Below, in pieces: positions 1 through 6,407 of a DNA stretch of 7,404 bases. The stretch comes from Clostridiales bacterium. GTDB taxonomy: Bacteria > Bacillota > Clostridia > Oscillospirales > Oscillospiraceae. The notes beneath the pieces are model-generated. The model was not told the origin of the DNA, did no database searches, and saw nothing but the letters and a program-made list of their open reading frames with translations. Positions within the stretch are counted from its first letter, which is position 1. Each line of letters begins with the position of its first letter. A program made the position numbers and the translations under genes. The stretch lies in NCBI GenBank assembly GCA_021201515.1, contig JAJQET010000130.1, positions 1 to 7,404 of the forward strand, given 5' to 3'.

Positions 1-1
1 G

Positions 2-40
2 ATAGTCGGCGGGACGCTGCTTGGAGGAAACTTCTTATGA
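2..40 (+). CDS. possible 3' end of an upstream gene (12 codons)
   Basis: The frame beginning at base 2 is open and reads IVGGTLLGGNFL before a TGA at 38-40. That TGA overlaps the ATG of the next gene in the classic ATGA arrangement, which is common between translationally coupled genes of one operon. The glycine/leucine-rich tail is too short to assign to a family. The reading rests only on the overlap geometry and the absence of a stop in 36 bases, so it may be chance. Confidence 0.3.
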   Translation: MVGGTLLGGNFL

Positions 41-963
41 GCAGAGAGAAGAAAAAGCATAACAGACGGGGGCTGTTTATCTTGCTGTGCATCGCAGCGT
101 TTCTTGTGTCGTTTTTCGGCTCAATCATCTTCAAGGTGTCCTATACCTCCCCGGCGCAGGCGGCATACACCGTTGACTGGAGTGATGAAGTCGGAACCGT
201 GTACACCGACCTGACTTATGGAGACGGGGAGGCAAACAAATTTGATTTATATGTGCCTGCGGATAATACAAAGGAAACTTATGGACTGGTTGTATACCTT
301 CATGCAGGCGGCTTTACCACCGGCGATAAGTCGGACGATGTAGGAACCCTGCAGTGGCTCTGCTCCAAAGGTTATGTCGCCGCCGGCATCAACTACACCC
401 TGCGGGATGAGGACCACCCGGACGCGAGCGTATACTCTCAGTCCATGGAGATCAAGAGCAGCATTTCCGCCGTGGTCGAGGCCGCCGCTGAGCTGGGCTA
501 CAACCTGGACGCCATGGCCATCGGCGGAGGAAGCGCCGGAGGAACGCTGGCCATGCTCTACGCCTATCGGGATGCGGACGAGTCCCCCATTCCCGTGACC
601 ATGCTCTTTGAGGCTGTCGGCCCATCCAGCTTTTATGCGGAGGACTGGACGTCCTACGGGCTGGATCAGGACGCCGAAGCCGCCGCCTATCTGTTCAGCG
701 TGATGGCCGGAACGGAAATCACCGCAGATATACTTGGCACGGAGGAATACGAAGAAGCCATTAAGCCCATCTCCGGCTATATGTGGGTCACGGAAAATTC
801 CGTGCCGACGGTCTGCGCCTATGGTGCGTATGATAAGGTATGCCCCTTTGAGACCGCAAAGTGGCTGGTGAACGCATTGGAGGAAAACGGCGTGACCTAT
901 GAATATATCGAGTTCCCCCATTCCGGTCACGCCCTGCAAAATGACAATAAACTGTATCTGTAA
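37..963 (+). CDS. secreted/anchored alpha/beta hydrolase (esterase/lipase-like), probably truncated by a premature stop
   Basis: Probable carboxylesterase of the alpha/beta hydrolase fold (hormone-sensitive-lipase/BD-FAE-like), acting outside the membrane; substrate unknown. A basic N-terminus (MSREKKKHNRR) is followed by a hydrophobic segment at about residues 12-33 and a possible signal peptidase site after PAQA (residue 42). Catalytic features are all present: an HAGGF oxyanion-type motif (89-93), the nucleophile elbow GGGSAGG with Ser166, Asp266 in YGAYDK, and His298 in FPHSGHAL. The start is supported by GGAGGA at 23-28, 8 bases upstream. The stop at 961-963 comes right after the catalytic His region. 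The same frame then continues for 16 sense codons (YMQAIEEYLAAYLPVE) to a second TAA at 1012-1014, 12 bases before the next gene. The natural protein was therefore probably 325 residues, and the last amphipathic helix is lost. All triad residues are retained, so activity may survive. First recognisable gene of a three-gene + strand operon. Confidence 0.85.
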   Translation: MSREKKKHNRRGLFILLCIAAFLVSFFGSIIFKVSYTSPAQAAYTVDWSDEVGTVYTDLTYGDGEANKFDLYVPADNTKETYGLVVYLHAGGFTTGDKSDDVGTLQWLCSKGYVAAGINYTLRDEDHPDASVYSQSMEIKSSISAVVEAAAELGYNLDAMAIGGGSAGGTLAMLYAYRDADESPIPVTMLFEAVGPSSFYAEDWTSYGLDQDAEAAAYLFSVMAGTEITADILGTEEYEEAIKPISGYMWVTENSVPTVCAYGAYDKVCPFETAKWLVNALEENGVTYEYIEFPHSGHALQNDNKLYL

Positions 964-1026
964 TATATGCAGGCCATTGAAGAATACCTGGCGGCATATC
1001 TGCCGGTAGAATAAGGAGAGAGGAAG

Positions 1027-1956
1027 ATGAAAAAAGTGTTAAAGGTAATCGGCATTATACTCCTGGTGATTGTTGTATTGATTGCTGTGCTGATTTACTG
1101 GATAACGCATATCGACAGCTCGGTAAAAGATAATTACCGTGACAGCATCGAAACCGGCGGCACCATCGAAGCGACCTATCTGTCAGACGGCCCCTACGCT
1201 ACCTCCTATTATGAACAAACCGCCGTGCAGGTCTTTGAGAAGTACGAGATCAGCTATCCGACAGAGCTGGAGACGGAGAACAAAACATATCCTGTCATTG
1301 TCGTATGCAATGGGACAGGGTGGAAAGGCTCTTTGTCCAAGGCGCAGTATCAGTTCTACGCTTCCTACGGTTTTATCGTCATAGCCACGGAGGAAACCTA
1401 TTCCTGGAATGCGTTCGGCGCTGAAATGTGCATCCGTTATCTGGAGCTTCTGAATGAATACATAGATGACGAAGGCAACCCAAGCATTTTTTATCAGAAG
1501 ATCGACTTTGACAACGTGGGCATTATCGGTCATTCCCAGGGCGGCGTTGGCGTGATGAACGCCATTACCAATACCGACCACAAGGATATTTACAAGGCTG
1601 CCGTGGCGCTGTCACCGACCAACTATGAGTTGGCAGTCGCGTGTCAATGGCCTTATGATGCCACACAGATTGATATACCGATTTTGCTGATGTCCGGAGC
1701 CGGAGGCGGCGATGACTGGGTCGTAACGCTGGAGGGACTGACTGAGATTTACGATATGATACCGGGGAACAAGGTCATGGCCAGAAGATGTGATACAGCG
1801 CATGGTCTCACCGGCGTTTCTGAGGACGGCTATGTCATAGCATGGTTCATGTGGCAGCTCCAGGGTGACGAGGAAGCGGCAAAGGCGTTTGTCGGAGAGA
1901 CTGCTGAAATATTGAGCAATGATCTCTACCAAGACGTGCAAATTGATATAGACTAA
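1027..1956 (+). CDS. membrane-anchored alpha/beta hydrolase (chlorophyllase/dienelactone hydrolase-like)
   Basis: Second alpha/beta hydrolase, 309 residues, resembling the chlorophyllase/PET-hydrolase-like or dienelactone-hydrolase-like branch; substrate not predictable from sequence alone. Residues 5-26 form one hydrophobic helix after MKK with no clear signal peptidase site, so I infer an N-terminal anchor with the enzyme outside. Motifs: strand and oxyanion region VIVVCNGTGWKGS (90-102), nucleophile elbow GHSQGG with Ser170, likely acid Asp229 or Asp230 in GAGGGDDW, and His259 in DTAHGL. GGAGAGAGG just upstream (from 1015) serves as the ribosome binding site, and no promoter is seen in the short gap. 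It therefore probably shares a transcript with the preceding hydrolase. The two hydrolases differ in motif style (GGSAGG versus GHSQGG), so they look like different subfamilies rather than a recent duplication. Confidence 0.85.
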   Translation: MKKVLKVIGIILLVIVVLIAVLIYWITHIDSSVKDNYRDSIETGGTIEATYLSDGPYATSYYEQTAVQVFEKYEISYPTELETENKTYPVIVVCNGTGWKGSLSKAQYQFYASYGFIVIATEETYSWNAFGAEMCIRYLELLNEYIDDEGNPSIFYQKIDFDNVGIIGHSQGGVGVMNAITNTDHKDIYKAAVALSPTNYELAVACQWPYDATQIDIPILLMSGAGGGDDWVVTLEGLTEIYDMIPGNKVMARRCDTAHGLTGVSEDGYVIAWFMWQLQGDEEAAKAFVGETAEILSNDLYQDVQIDID

Positions 1957-1995
1957 AGTGATGCTGTTCCAAATTATAATCGGAGGGATGTGACA

Positions 1996-2244
1996 ATGAA
2001 GCGGATGACTTTTAAAATGCAGTTATATATCAGCGCTGCATTGATTCTCATTGGAAATTTGCTGTCCACTTTATTAAAAAGCGGGATATTATGTAATATT
2101 GCATGGATACTGAGTGGCCTTTTATACATTCTTCATCCCGTATGTCCATCGGTCTCAGCAAATAACCCCAGAATAGAAAGGGCTGTCAGGATTGCTGGTG
2201 TGATTCTGATTTTGATCGGCGTGTTGATTCGATTCCAAGTATAG
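1996..2244 (+). CDS. small three-helix membrane protein, unknown function
   Basis: 82 residues, not recognised as a named family. Three hydrophobic stretches at about residues 10-27, 30-47 and 64-80 are joined by short loops. The longest loop (48-63) holds a PVCPSV stretch and charged residues, and the N-terminus is basic (MKRMTFK). The ATG at 1996 is chosen because GGAGGG at 1982-1987 lies 8 bases upstream; the in-frame GTG at 1990 would be only 2 bases from it. It lies 39 bases after the second hydrolase on the same strand, so it is probably the last gene of that operon, ending before the stacked hairpins. Its composition is noticeably AT-rich: bases 2041-2100 contain only 17 G/C. It could be an accessory membrane partner of the hydrolases or an unrelated passenger; nothing in the sequence decides this. 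Confidence 0.6.
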   Translation: MKRMTFKMQLYISAALILIGNLLSTLLKSGILCNIAWILSGLLYILHPVCPSVSANNPRIERAVRIAGVILILIGVLIRFQV

Positions 2245-2278
2245 CGATCAGGCATTGAATAACAGTAACGGCAAAAAA

Positions 2279-2307
2279 GTCCAGGCCCTCACACCGAGGT
2301 CCTGGGC
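2279..2307 (-). terminator. hairpin with T6 tract on the minus strand, possibly bidirectional
   Basis: Stem 2279-2290 pairs with 2296-2307 at 11 of 12 positions (one C/T mismatch, one G/T wobble) around a 5-base loop. Read on the minus strand it is followed by six T (A-run 2273-2278), a good intrinsic terminator for the leftward genes. Read rightward it is followed only by TTT, so it could also weakly end the + operon that stops at 2244. Confidence 0.65.
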
Positions 2308-2337
2308 TTTCCGCCGGTAGCGGCAAACCAATCGAAA

Positions 2338-2374
2338 AACCCGCGCCCTCCCCGTTTCGGGAAGGGCGCGGGTT
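2338..2374 (-). terminator. strong intrinsic terminator of tagD
   Basis: Arms 2338-2354 and 2358-2374 pair at 16 of 17 positions around a TTT loop, with a GC-rich core. On the minus strand the hairpin runs into five T (complement of 2335-2339). It begins 8 bases after the tagD stop codon, a typical position for a Rho-independent terminator. Confidence 0.85.
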
Positions 2375-2382
2375 CAACTGCG

Positions 2383-2781
2383 TCATTCGCTTTGATTCAA
2401 ATCCTGCTTGATTTGGGTGGTGCTGACCTCCGGCGTCCGGGGGAGGTACACCACCTCCACCCCTTCTTCCTTCAGGAAGTCAAACTTACCCTGCCAGTCG
2501 TCCCCGATGACGAAGGTGTCGATGTGATACTCGTGCATATCGCTGCGCTTCTGCTCCCAGGAGGTCTCCGGGATGACCAGATCCACATAGCGGATGGCCT
2601 CCACCAGGGCCTTGCGCTGCTCATAGGTGAAGTAGCACTTCTTCCCCTTCTCCTGCCAGTTGAATTCATCGGTGGACAGGGCGACGATGAGGTAGTCCCC
2701 CTGGGCCTTGGCCCGACGGAGCAGATTGATGTGGCCGTAGTGCAGCAGGTCAAAGGTGCCGTATGTGATAACGCGCTTCAT
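2383..2781 (-). CDS. tagD: glycerol-3-phosphate cytidylyltransferase (TagD-type)
   Basis: Transfers CMP from CTP to sn-glycerol 3-phosphate to give CDP-glycerol and PPi, the precursor step for glycerol-phosphate wall polymers; cytoplasmic. At 132 residues it is close to Bacillus subtilis TagD (129) and aligns nearly end to end from memory. It has the nucleotidyltransferase signature GTFDLLHYGH (residues 8-17, with His14 and His17), a conserved GDDWQGKFDFL segment (93-103), and the C-terminal RTPEVSTT signature (115-122). The ATG at 2781 is preferred over the one at 2790 because AAAGGA (2791-2796) is 9 bases from the former but abuts the latter, and family members begin MKKVITYGTFD. It has its own promoter and a strong terminator, so it is probably monocistronic. 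No other teichoic acid genes are visible here, so its product may feed another CDP-glycerol pathway. Confidence 0.93.
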   Translation of the reverse strand: MKRVITYGTFDLLHYGHINLLRRAKAQGDYLIVALSTDEFNWQEKGKKCYFTYEQRKALVEAIRYVDLVIPETSWEQKRSDMHEYHIDTFVIGDDWQGKFDFLKEEGVEVVYLPRTPEVSTTQIKQDLNQSE

Positions 2782-2843
2782 AGTTCCCATTCCTTTATCC
2801 GTTCACCCCCAGGCCGCGGCCCGTGGTGGAGTGATGTACCTGT

Positions 2844-2872
2844 ATTATACCCGAAGGCGGGGGCAAATGCAA
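2844..2872 (-). promoter_or_regulatory. sigma-70/A type promoter for tagD
   Basis: On the minus strand, a perfect TATAAT (2844-2849) sits 17 bases from TTGCAT (2867-2872), which matches only the first three bases of the -35 consensus. The predicted transcript would start near 2837, giving a leader of about 55 bases. No other promoter lies nearer to tagD. Confidence 0.6.
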
Positions 2873-2892
2873 CCATGCGCCTCCGGGAAATG

Positions 2893-2923
2893 GGAAACCG
2901 GCGTGATACGGCTGGCCGTTTCC
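2893..2923 (-). terminator. weak hairpin after the pyrophosphatase gene
   Basis: Bases 2893-2902 and 2915-2923 pair with one bulged base around a 12-base loop, starting 5 bases after the stop codon of the pyrophosphatase gene. There is no T tract after it on the minus strand. Termination would be inefficient, and read-through into tagD is possible. Confidence 0.3.
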
Positions 2924-2927
2924 GCTT

Positions 2928-4598
2928 TCAGAGGCTCAGGCGCTGAATCGCCATCAGGATGGAGGGCATGGTCTGCTTCTTCCGGCTCAGCACGCCGGGC
3001 AGGATGGCGCTGCCGTCCGCCGCCGTCACGTTGAAGGCGTCCTGCACCACGTCCTGGCTGCCCTCCCCCAGGTAGAGCAGCTCAGTACACTCCTCCATGA
3101 TGTCCGTCAGCATCAAGAACACCATATCCAGGTGGGTGCGCTCCTTCACCATGGTCATGTAGGGCAGGAGGCGCTTTTTCAGCTTCTCCGTGTTCTCCGT
3201 TCCAATGACGCTGACCTGCCCGATGCCGAACTTCAGCTCATCGGCGTTGAAGGTCTTGAAGTCCTGATAGAAAATCTCCTCCTCCGTCTTGTCGTCCGTC
3301 CGGCAGCCGGCGGCGAACATATTCCGGGCGTACTCCTCCGTGTCGATGCCCGCGATGCCTGCCAGCTCCTGGGCAATCATCTTGTCCACCGGCGTGCAGG
3401 TGGGGGAGCGGAAGGCCAGCGTGTCGGAGAGGATGGCGGAGCACAGCAGCCCCGCCGTGTTGGGGTCGATGTCCACATTGTTTTCCTTGTACATCATGGT
3501 GACGATGGTGGCGGTGCAGCCCAGAGGCATATTCCGGAACGGCACCGGCTGTAAGGTCTGGATGCCGCCGATGCGGTGATGGTCGATGATCTCCACGATT
3601 TCCGCCGCGTCGATGCCGTCCACGGCCTGGGTCTTTTCATTGTGGTCCACCAGAATGACCTGCTGCCGCTGCATATCCAGCAAATTCCGCTGAGAAATCA
3701 GCCCCACGAAGCGGCCGTCGTTGTCCACCACCGGGAAGTACCGGATTCTGCGCTTCGTCATGACCTGGCGGATGTCCGTCACAAAGTCGTTCTGCCGGAA
3801 GGAGACGATCTCCCGCTCCCCCCGCATGACGTGGCGCACCGGCATGGACAGGTTGATCAGATGGGCCACCTTAAAGGTGTCGTAAGGCGTCAGGATGATG
3901 ACGCAGTGGTTCTCCTCCGCCAGGGCGCGGATCAGCTTGGAGATCTCCTCCCCCTGGCAGAGGCAGACGATGAGCCATTTGGCCCCGCACTCGATGGCGG
4001 ACAGCAGGGCGCCGGAGCGGTTGCCCACGATGACCATGCTGTTCTGGGTGACGAACTGGGAGAAAATTCCCTCATTGGCGGCGGCGATGCAGACGCTGCC
4101 CTCCTCGAACACATCGTCCATGCTGCCCACCACCAGCTCGCCGGCCAGGGTGTCCACAATGTTCCGGGCGCTGACCCGTGAGCCGGACAGGGTGGTGGCG
4201 GCGTGGTCCTCCATGGAGGAGCGGGCCAGGTCGCCCTGGGTCACCAGGCCCACCAGATGGCTCTCCTCATTCAGGATGGGCAGGGTGCGGAGGTTGTCGT
4301 CCCGCATCTTATCCCAGGCCCGGCGCAGGCTGGTCTCCGTCGTGACCCCCTCTGTGGTACGCATATTTACGTCATGAACCCTGGGCTCCAGGGTGTCGAT
4401 GTAGTCCGGCGGGGGCACCTGAAAGGTGTCCAGCACATATTCCGTCTCCTGATTGATCCGACCGCAGCGCCTGGGCTGGTAGTCCTCACCGGTGAGCCTG
4501 GCCTTCAGCCGGGCGTAGGCGATGGCGGAACAGATGGAGTCCGTATCAGGGTTTTTATGTCCAATGACAATGGTTGGTTTTGTCATATGCTCACGCAT
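2928..4598 (-). CDS. family II manganese-dependent inorganic pyrophosphatase with CBS and DRTGG domains
   Basis: Hydrolyses cytoplasmic PPi to phosphate, pulling biosynthetic reactions forward; a ppaC-type enzyme with a regulatory insert. Domain order (556-residue numbering): DHH domain from residue 9 with HKNPDTDS (14-21); CBS 1 at about 72-128; DRTGG-like region about 166-249; CBS 2 about 253-308; DHH resumes with LVDHNE (316-321), DHH (339-341) and LSDT (390-393); DHHA2 domain about 430-556 with the substrate-binding SRKKQTMP (537-544). All metal-binding motifs appear intact. In known CBS-PPases the CBS pair binds adenine nucleotides, with AMP/ADP inhibiting and ATP activating; the DRTGG-containing type also responds to diadenosine polyphosphates. 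I infer the same here. Start: GAGGA at 4605-4609 is 6 bases from ATG 4598 but abuts ATG 4604; a third ATG at 4586 would give a start nearer many homologues. GC-rich, unlike the left operon. Confidence 0.95.
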   Translation of the reverse strand: MREHMTKPTIVIGHKNPDTDSICSAIAYARLKARLTGEDYQPRRCGRINQETEYVLDTFQVPPPDYIDTLEPRVHDVNMRTTEGVTTETSLRRAWDKMRDDNLRTLPILNEESHLVGLVTQGDLARSSMEDHAATTLSGSRVSARNIVDTLAGELVVGSMDDVFEEGSVCIAAANEGIFSQFVTQNSMVIVGNRSGALLSAIECGAKWLIVCLCQGEEISKLIRALAEENHCVIILTPYDTFKVAHLINLSMPVRHVMRGEREIVSFRQNDFVTDIRQVMTKRRIRYFPVVDNDGRFVGLISQRNLLDMQRQQVILVDHNEKTQAVDGIDAAEIVEIIDHHRIGGIQTLQPVPFRNMPLGCTATIVTMMYKENNVDIDPNTAGLLCSAILSDTLAFRSPTCTPVDKMIAQELAGIAGIDTEEYARNMFAAGCRTDDKTEEEIFYQDFKTFNADELKFGIGQVSVIGTENTEKLKKRLLPYMTMVKERTHLDMVFLMLTDIMEECTELLYLGEGSQDVVQDAFNVTAADGSAILPGVLSRKKQTMPSILMAIQRLSL

Positions 4599-4622
4599 CC
4601 TCATTCCTCTTAAGATAGAGGT

Positions 4623-4651
4623 AGTTTATCATGTTTCCCGTTTCGTTTCAA
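4623..4651 (-). promoter_or_regulatory. promoter of the pyrophosphatase gene
   Basis: On the minus strand, TTGAAA (4646-4651, 5/6 to consensus) is followed after exactly 17 bases by TAAACT (4623-4628, 4/6). Predicted initiation near 4616 leaves a short leader of under 20 bases containing the ribosome binding site. Confidence 0.5.
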
Positions 4652-4664
4652 TACCCGTTTCTGT

Positions 4665-4696
4665 AAAAAAATGGCATGGAAAACGCCCACATTTCC
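4665..4696 (-). terminator. possible terminator after dus
   Basis: Just after the dus stop codon, a short stem (4678-4682 with 4692-4696) is followed on the minus strand by a few bases and then seven T (complement of 4665-4671). The stem is short and the spacing to the T run is longer than usual, so this is only a plausible terminator. Confidence 0.35.
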
Positions 4697-4709
4697 CGCA
4701 GTATGTCTC

Positions 4710-5672
4710 CTATCTCTGCACGAACCGGCGGGTCTCTGCCAGGGGACAAGTGGCGAAAAGGTAGTCCACTGCCCCCTCGTACTCCGCCAGGTGCTGGGCC
4801 CTGCGGAGGCGCTTCATCGCCTTTTCGCAGCCGGAGAAGCTGGCCTGCCAGTAGCTCCACAACTCCTTCATCTTGTGCAGCACCGGCTTTTCCCCGGACA
4901 GCGCCCCCCGATAGTCCCGGTAGAGCCGGTCGTGGAAGGCCCGGAACGCCTCACTGCCGATGGGTGCCTCCCCCCGCAGCTCCCCCAGAAGGCCAGGGTT
5001 GGCGATCAGCCCCCGGCCCAGCATGACCCGCTCCACCGTGGGGAACCGGCGGTGAAAGGCCGCCACGTCCTCCGCCGTGAACAGGTCGCCGTTGTAACAC
5101 ACCGGCATGGCTGCCACATCCAGCCCCTGGGCGAACCAGGCTGTCCGCACCGGCCCACGGTAAAAATCCCGCTGGACGCGGGGGTGAATAATCAGCTCCG
5201 ACACCGGATAGCGGTTGTACAGCTCCATCAGCTCCGGGAACTCCTCCGGGTCGTCCTTCCCCAGCCGGGTCTTAATGGAGATGCGCAGGTCAGGCAGGGC
5301 GGCAAAAATGCCGTCCAGCAGCGGCTCCAGCAGGTCCCACTCCGCCAGGAGGCCGCTGCCCTTCCGCTTTGCCACCACCGTACCGGAGGGACAGCCCAAG
5401 TTCAGGTTGACCTCCTCATATCCCAGCTGTTGCAGCTTCCGGGCGGCCGCGATAAAGGGTTCCGGCCGGTTGGTCAGCAGCTGGGGAACCAGGTCAATCC
5501 CACGGTTCCACTCCGGCTGCACATCCCGCAGCTCCTTCGTGTGCAGGCCCTGGCTCTCGGTGGGGGTGATGAATGGCGTAAAGTAGCGGTCCGCCGGGGA
5601 GAACTGTGCCCGCCAGGCGTTGCGGTACAGGGCGTTGGTGATGCCCTCCAGCGGGGCAAAATAGTAACGCAC
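4710..5672 (-). CDS. dus: tRNA-dihydrouridine synthase
   Basis: FMN-dependent enzyme that reduces specific uridines in the D-loop region of tRNA to dihydrouridine using NAD(P)H; cytoplasmic. The 320-residue product opens with RYYFAPLEGITNALYRN, the flavin-binding start of the Dus TIM barrel. It has the catalytic cysteine in NLNLGCPSG (Cys94), IKTRLG with Lys134, HPR with His163, YNGD (193-196) and the phosphate-binding GRG (219-221). The C-terminal helical tRNA-binding domain follows from about residue 250. Which uridine it modifies cannot be told from sequence alone. The GTG at 5672 is chosen because AAGGAG lies 8 bases upstream and the protein then begins directly at the barrel; TTG codons at 5678 and 5696 are badly placed relative to it. 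It starts 27 bases after the TetR gene on the same strand with no visible promoter between, so the two are likely co-transcribed. Confidence 0.93.
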   Translation of the reverse strand: MRYYFAPLEGITNALYRNAWRAQFSPADRYFTPFITPTESQGLHTKELRDVQPEWNRGIDLVPQLLTNRPEPFIAAARKLQQLGYEEVNLNLGCPSGTVVAKRKGSGLLAEWDLLEPLLDGIFAALPDLRISIKTRLGKDDPEEFPELMELYNRYPVSELIIHPRVQRDFYRGPVRTAWFAQGLDVAAMPVCYNGDLFTAEDVAAFHRRFPTVERVMLGRGLIANPGLLGELRGEAPIGSEAFRAFHDRLYRDYRGALSGEKPVLHKMKELWSYWQASFSGCEKAMKRLRRAQHLAEYEGAVDYLFATCPLAETRRFVQR

Positions 5673-5680
5673 AGACAAGG

Positions 5681-5686
5681 CTCCTT
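5681..5686 (-). promoter_or_regulatory. ribosome binding site that fixes the GTG start of dus
   Basis: AAGGAG on the minus strand, separated by 8 bases (5673-5680) from the GTG at 5670-5672. The same site is only 2 bases from a TTG at 5676-5678, too close to be used. It argues for GTG initiation and for independent ribosome loading within the tetR-dus transcript. Confidence 0.75.
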
Positions 5687-5699
5687 TCCGTCCCAACGG

Positions 5700-6317
5700 T
5701 CAGGCGGGCAGGCTGGCGGCGGCTCTGCCCTCCAACTCCAGCCCACAGGCGTGGGTGAATCCACCCTCCAACACGCAGGTGGCCAGCCGGGCCATGTGGG
5801 CGGGTGCTTCGGCAAACCCGGTTCGGCACCAGTCCTCCACCAGCCGGACGCAGCCGGAGGAGATGAAGTGATACATCATGTCCAGGGAGGACGGGTCGAG
5901 CTCTGCGCCCACATCGGCCTCCGCCGGTTGGATGCAGCGGATGAACCGCTCGTTCCACTGGGTCAGCGGCTGCAACAGGTCGTTGCGGACCAACGCCTCC
6001 ACCATCTCTTTCAGGCTGTAGCAAAACTCAAAATAGTGGAGGAAGCCGCTGCTTAAGGTCCGGGACGGCGGCATCGTCTCCTGAAACGCATCCCAAAGGC
6101 GCTCGGAGAACCGCTCCAGCAGGCTGTCCTTGTTCTTGAAATACTTGTAAAACGTGTTTCTGGAAAGGCCCACGGCATGGCAAAGCTCGCTGACGGTGAT
6201 GTCCCGGTAGGGCCGGGTTTTCATCAGCTCGAACAATGTGGACAGAAAATAATCCACGCTGTCCTGCATGGTGTACTGCTGAAAGAAACGCTGTGAGGAT
6301 GTGACGGAACCGTTCAT
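5700..6317 (-). CDS. TetR/AcrR-family transcriptional regulator
   Basis: A 205-residue one-component regulator with an N-terminal TetR DNA-binding domain at about residues 18-66. The helix-turn-helix reads ITVSELCHAVGLSRNTFYKYF (40-60), followed by KNKDSLLERF, a canonical TetR_N pattern. The rest (about 80-205) should form the helical ligand-binding and dimer domain; it is divergent and I cannot assign an effector. It contains several cysteines (CYSL, RCIQ, SGCV, DWCR, ATCV, HACG). ATG at 6317 has AAAGGGGG 8 bases upstream. It is transcribed away from the GH79 gene and upstream of dus in the same unit. The intergenic region between tetR and the GH79 gene contains a perfect 18-bp palindrome that could be its operator, so autoregulation and control of the divergent glycosidase are the most likely roles (inference). 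Confidence 0.92.
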   Translation of the reverse strand: MNGSVTSSQRFFQQYTMQDSVDYFLSTLFELMKTRPYRDITVSELCHAVGLSRNTFYKYFKNKDSLLERFSERLWDAFQETMPPSRTLSSGFLHYFEFCYSLKEMVEALVRNDLLQPLTQWNERFIRCIQPAEADVGAELDPSSLDMMYHFISSGCVRLVEDWCRTGFAEAPAHMARLATCVLEGGFTHACGLELEGRAAASLPA

Positions 6318-6344
6318 GGCGGCAGCCCCCTTTCTTCTGGGACT

Positions 6345-6372
6345 ATTGTAGCATATTTCTGGTAATTTTCAA
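6345..6372 (-). promoter_or_regulatory. promoter of the tetR-dus unit
   Basis: On the minus strand, TTGAAA (6367-6372, 5/6), a 16-base spacer, then TACAAT (6345-6350, 5/6) preceded by TGC, an extended -10 element. Predicted initiation near 6338 gives a leader of about 20 bases that includes the strong AAAGGGGG site. Confidence 0.7.
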
Positions 6373-6407
6373 CAAAAAAAGTCAGGCATTTTTTGGACAG
6401 AAGGATG

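Noticed and set aside
247..939. 230-codon frame on the minus strand opposite the first hydrolase
   Set aside because: The + strand frame carries a full catalytic triad and signal sequence. The antisense translation has no recognisable domain and no ribosome binding site.
1975..1980. Perfect TATAAT just before the 82-residue membrane protein gene
   Set aside because: There is no -35 at a workable distance, and initiation would fall after the ribosome binding site at 1982-1987. The match is probably chance in AT-rich sequence.
2812..2821. 10-bp palindrome GGCCGCGGCC in the tagD leader
   Set aside because: The arms have no loop and the flanks do not pair well, so it is a poor hairpin. Short GC palindromes are expected in this GC-rich part.
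3576..4181. 201-codon open frame on the + strand inside the pyrophosphatase gene
   Set aside because: Antisense shadow of the CBS/DRTGG region; low complexity (His, Asp, Val, Gly) and no ribosome binding site.
4671..6056. 461-codon open frame on the + strand opposite dus and tetR
   Set aside because: It lies antisense to two clear genes. Its translation is rich in Gln, Pro, His, Gly and Leu without domain motifs, as expected from the opposite strand of GC-rich coding DNA.
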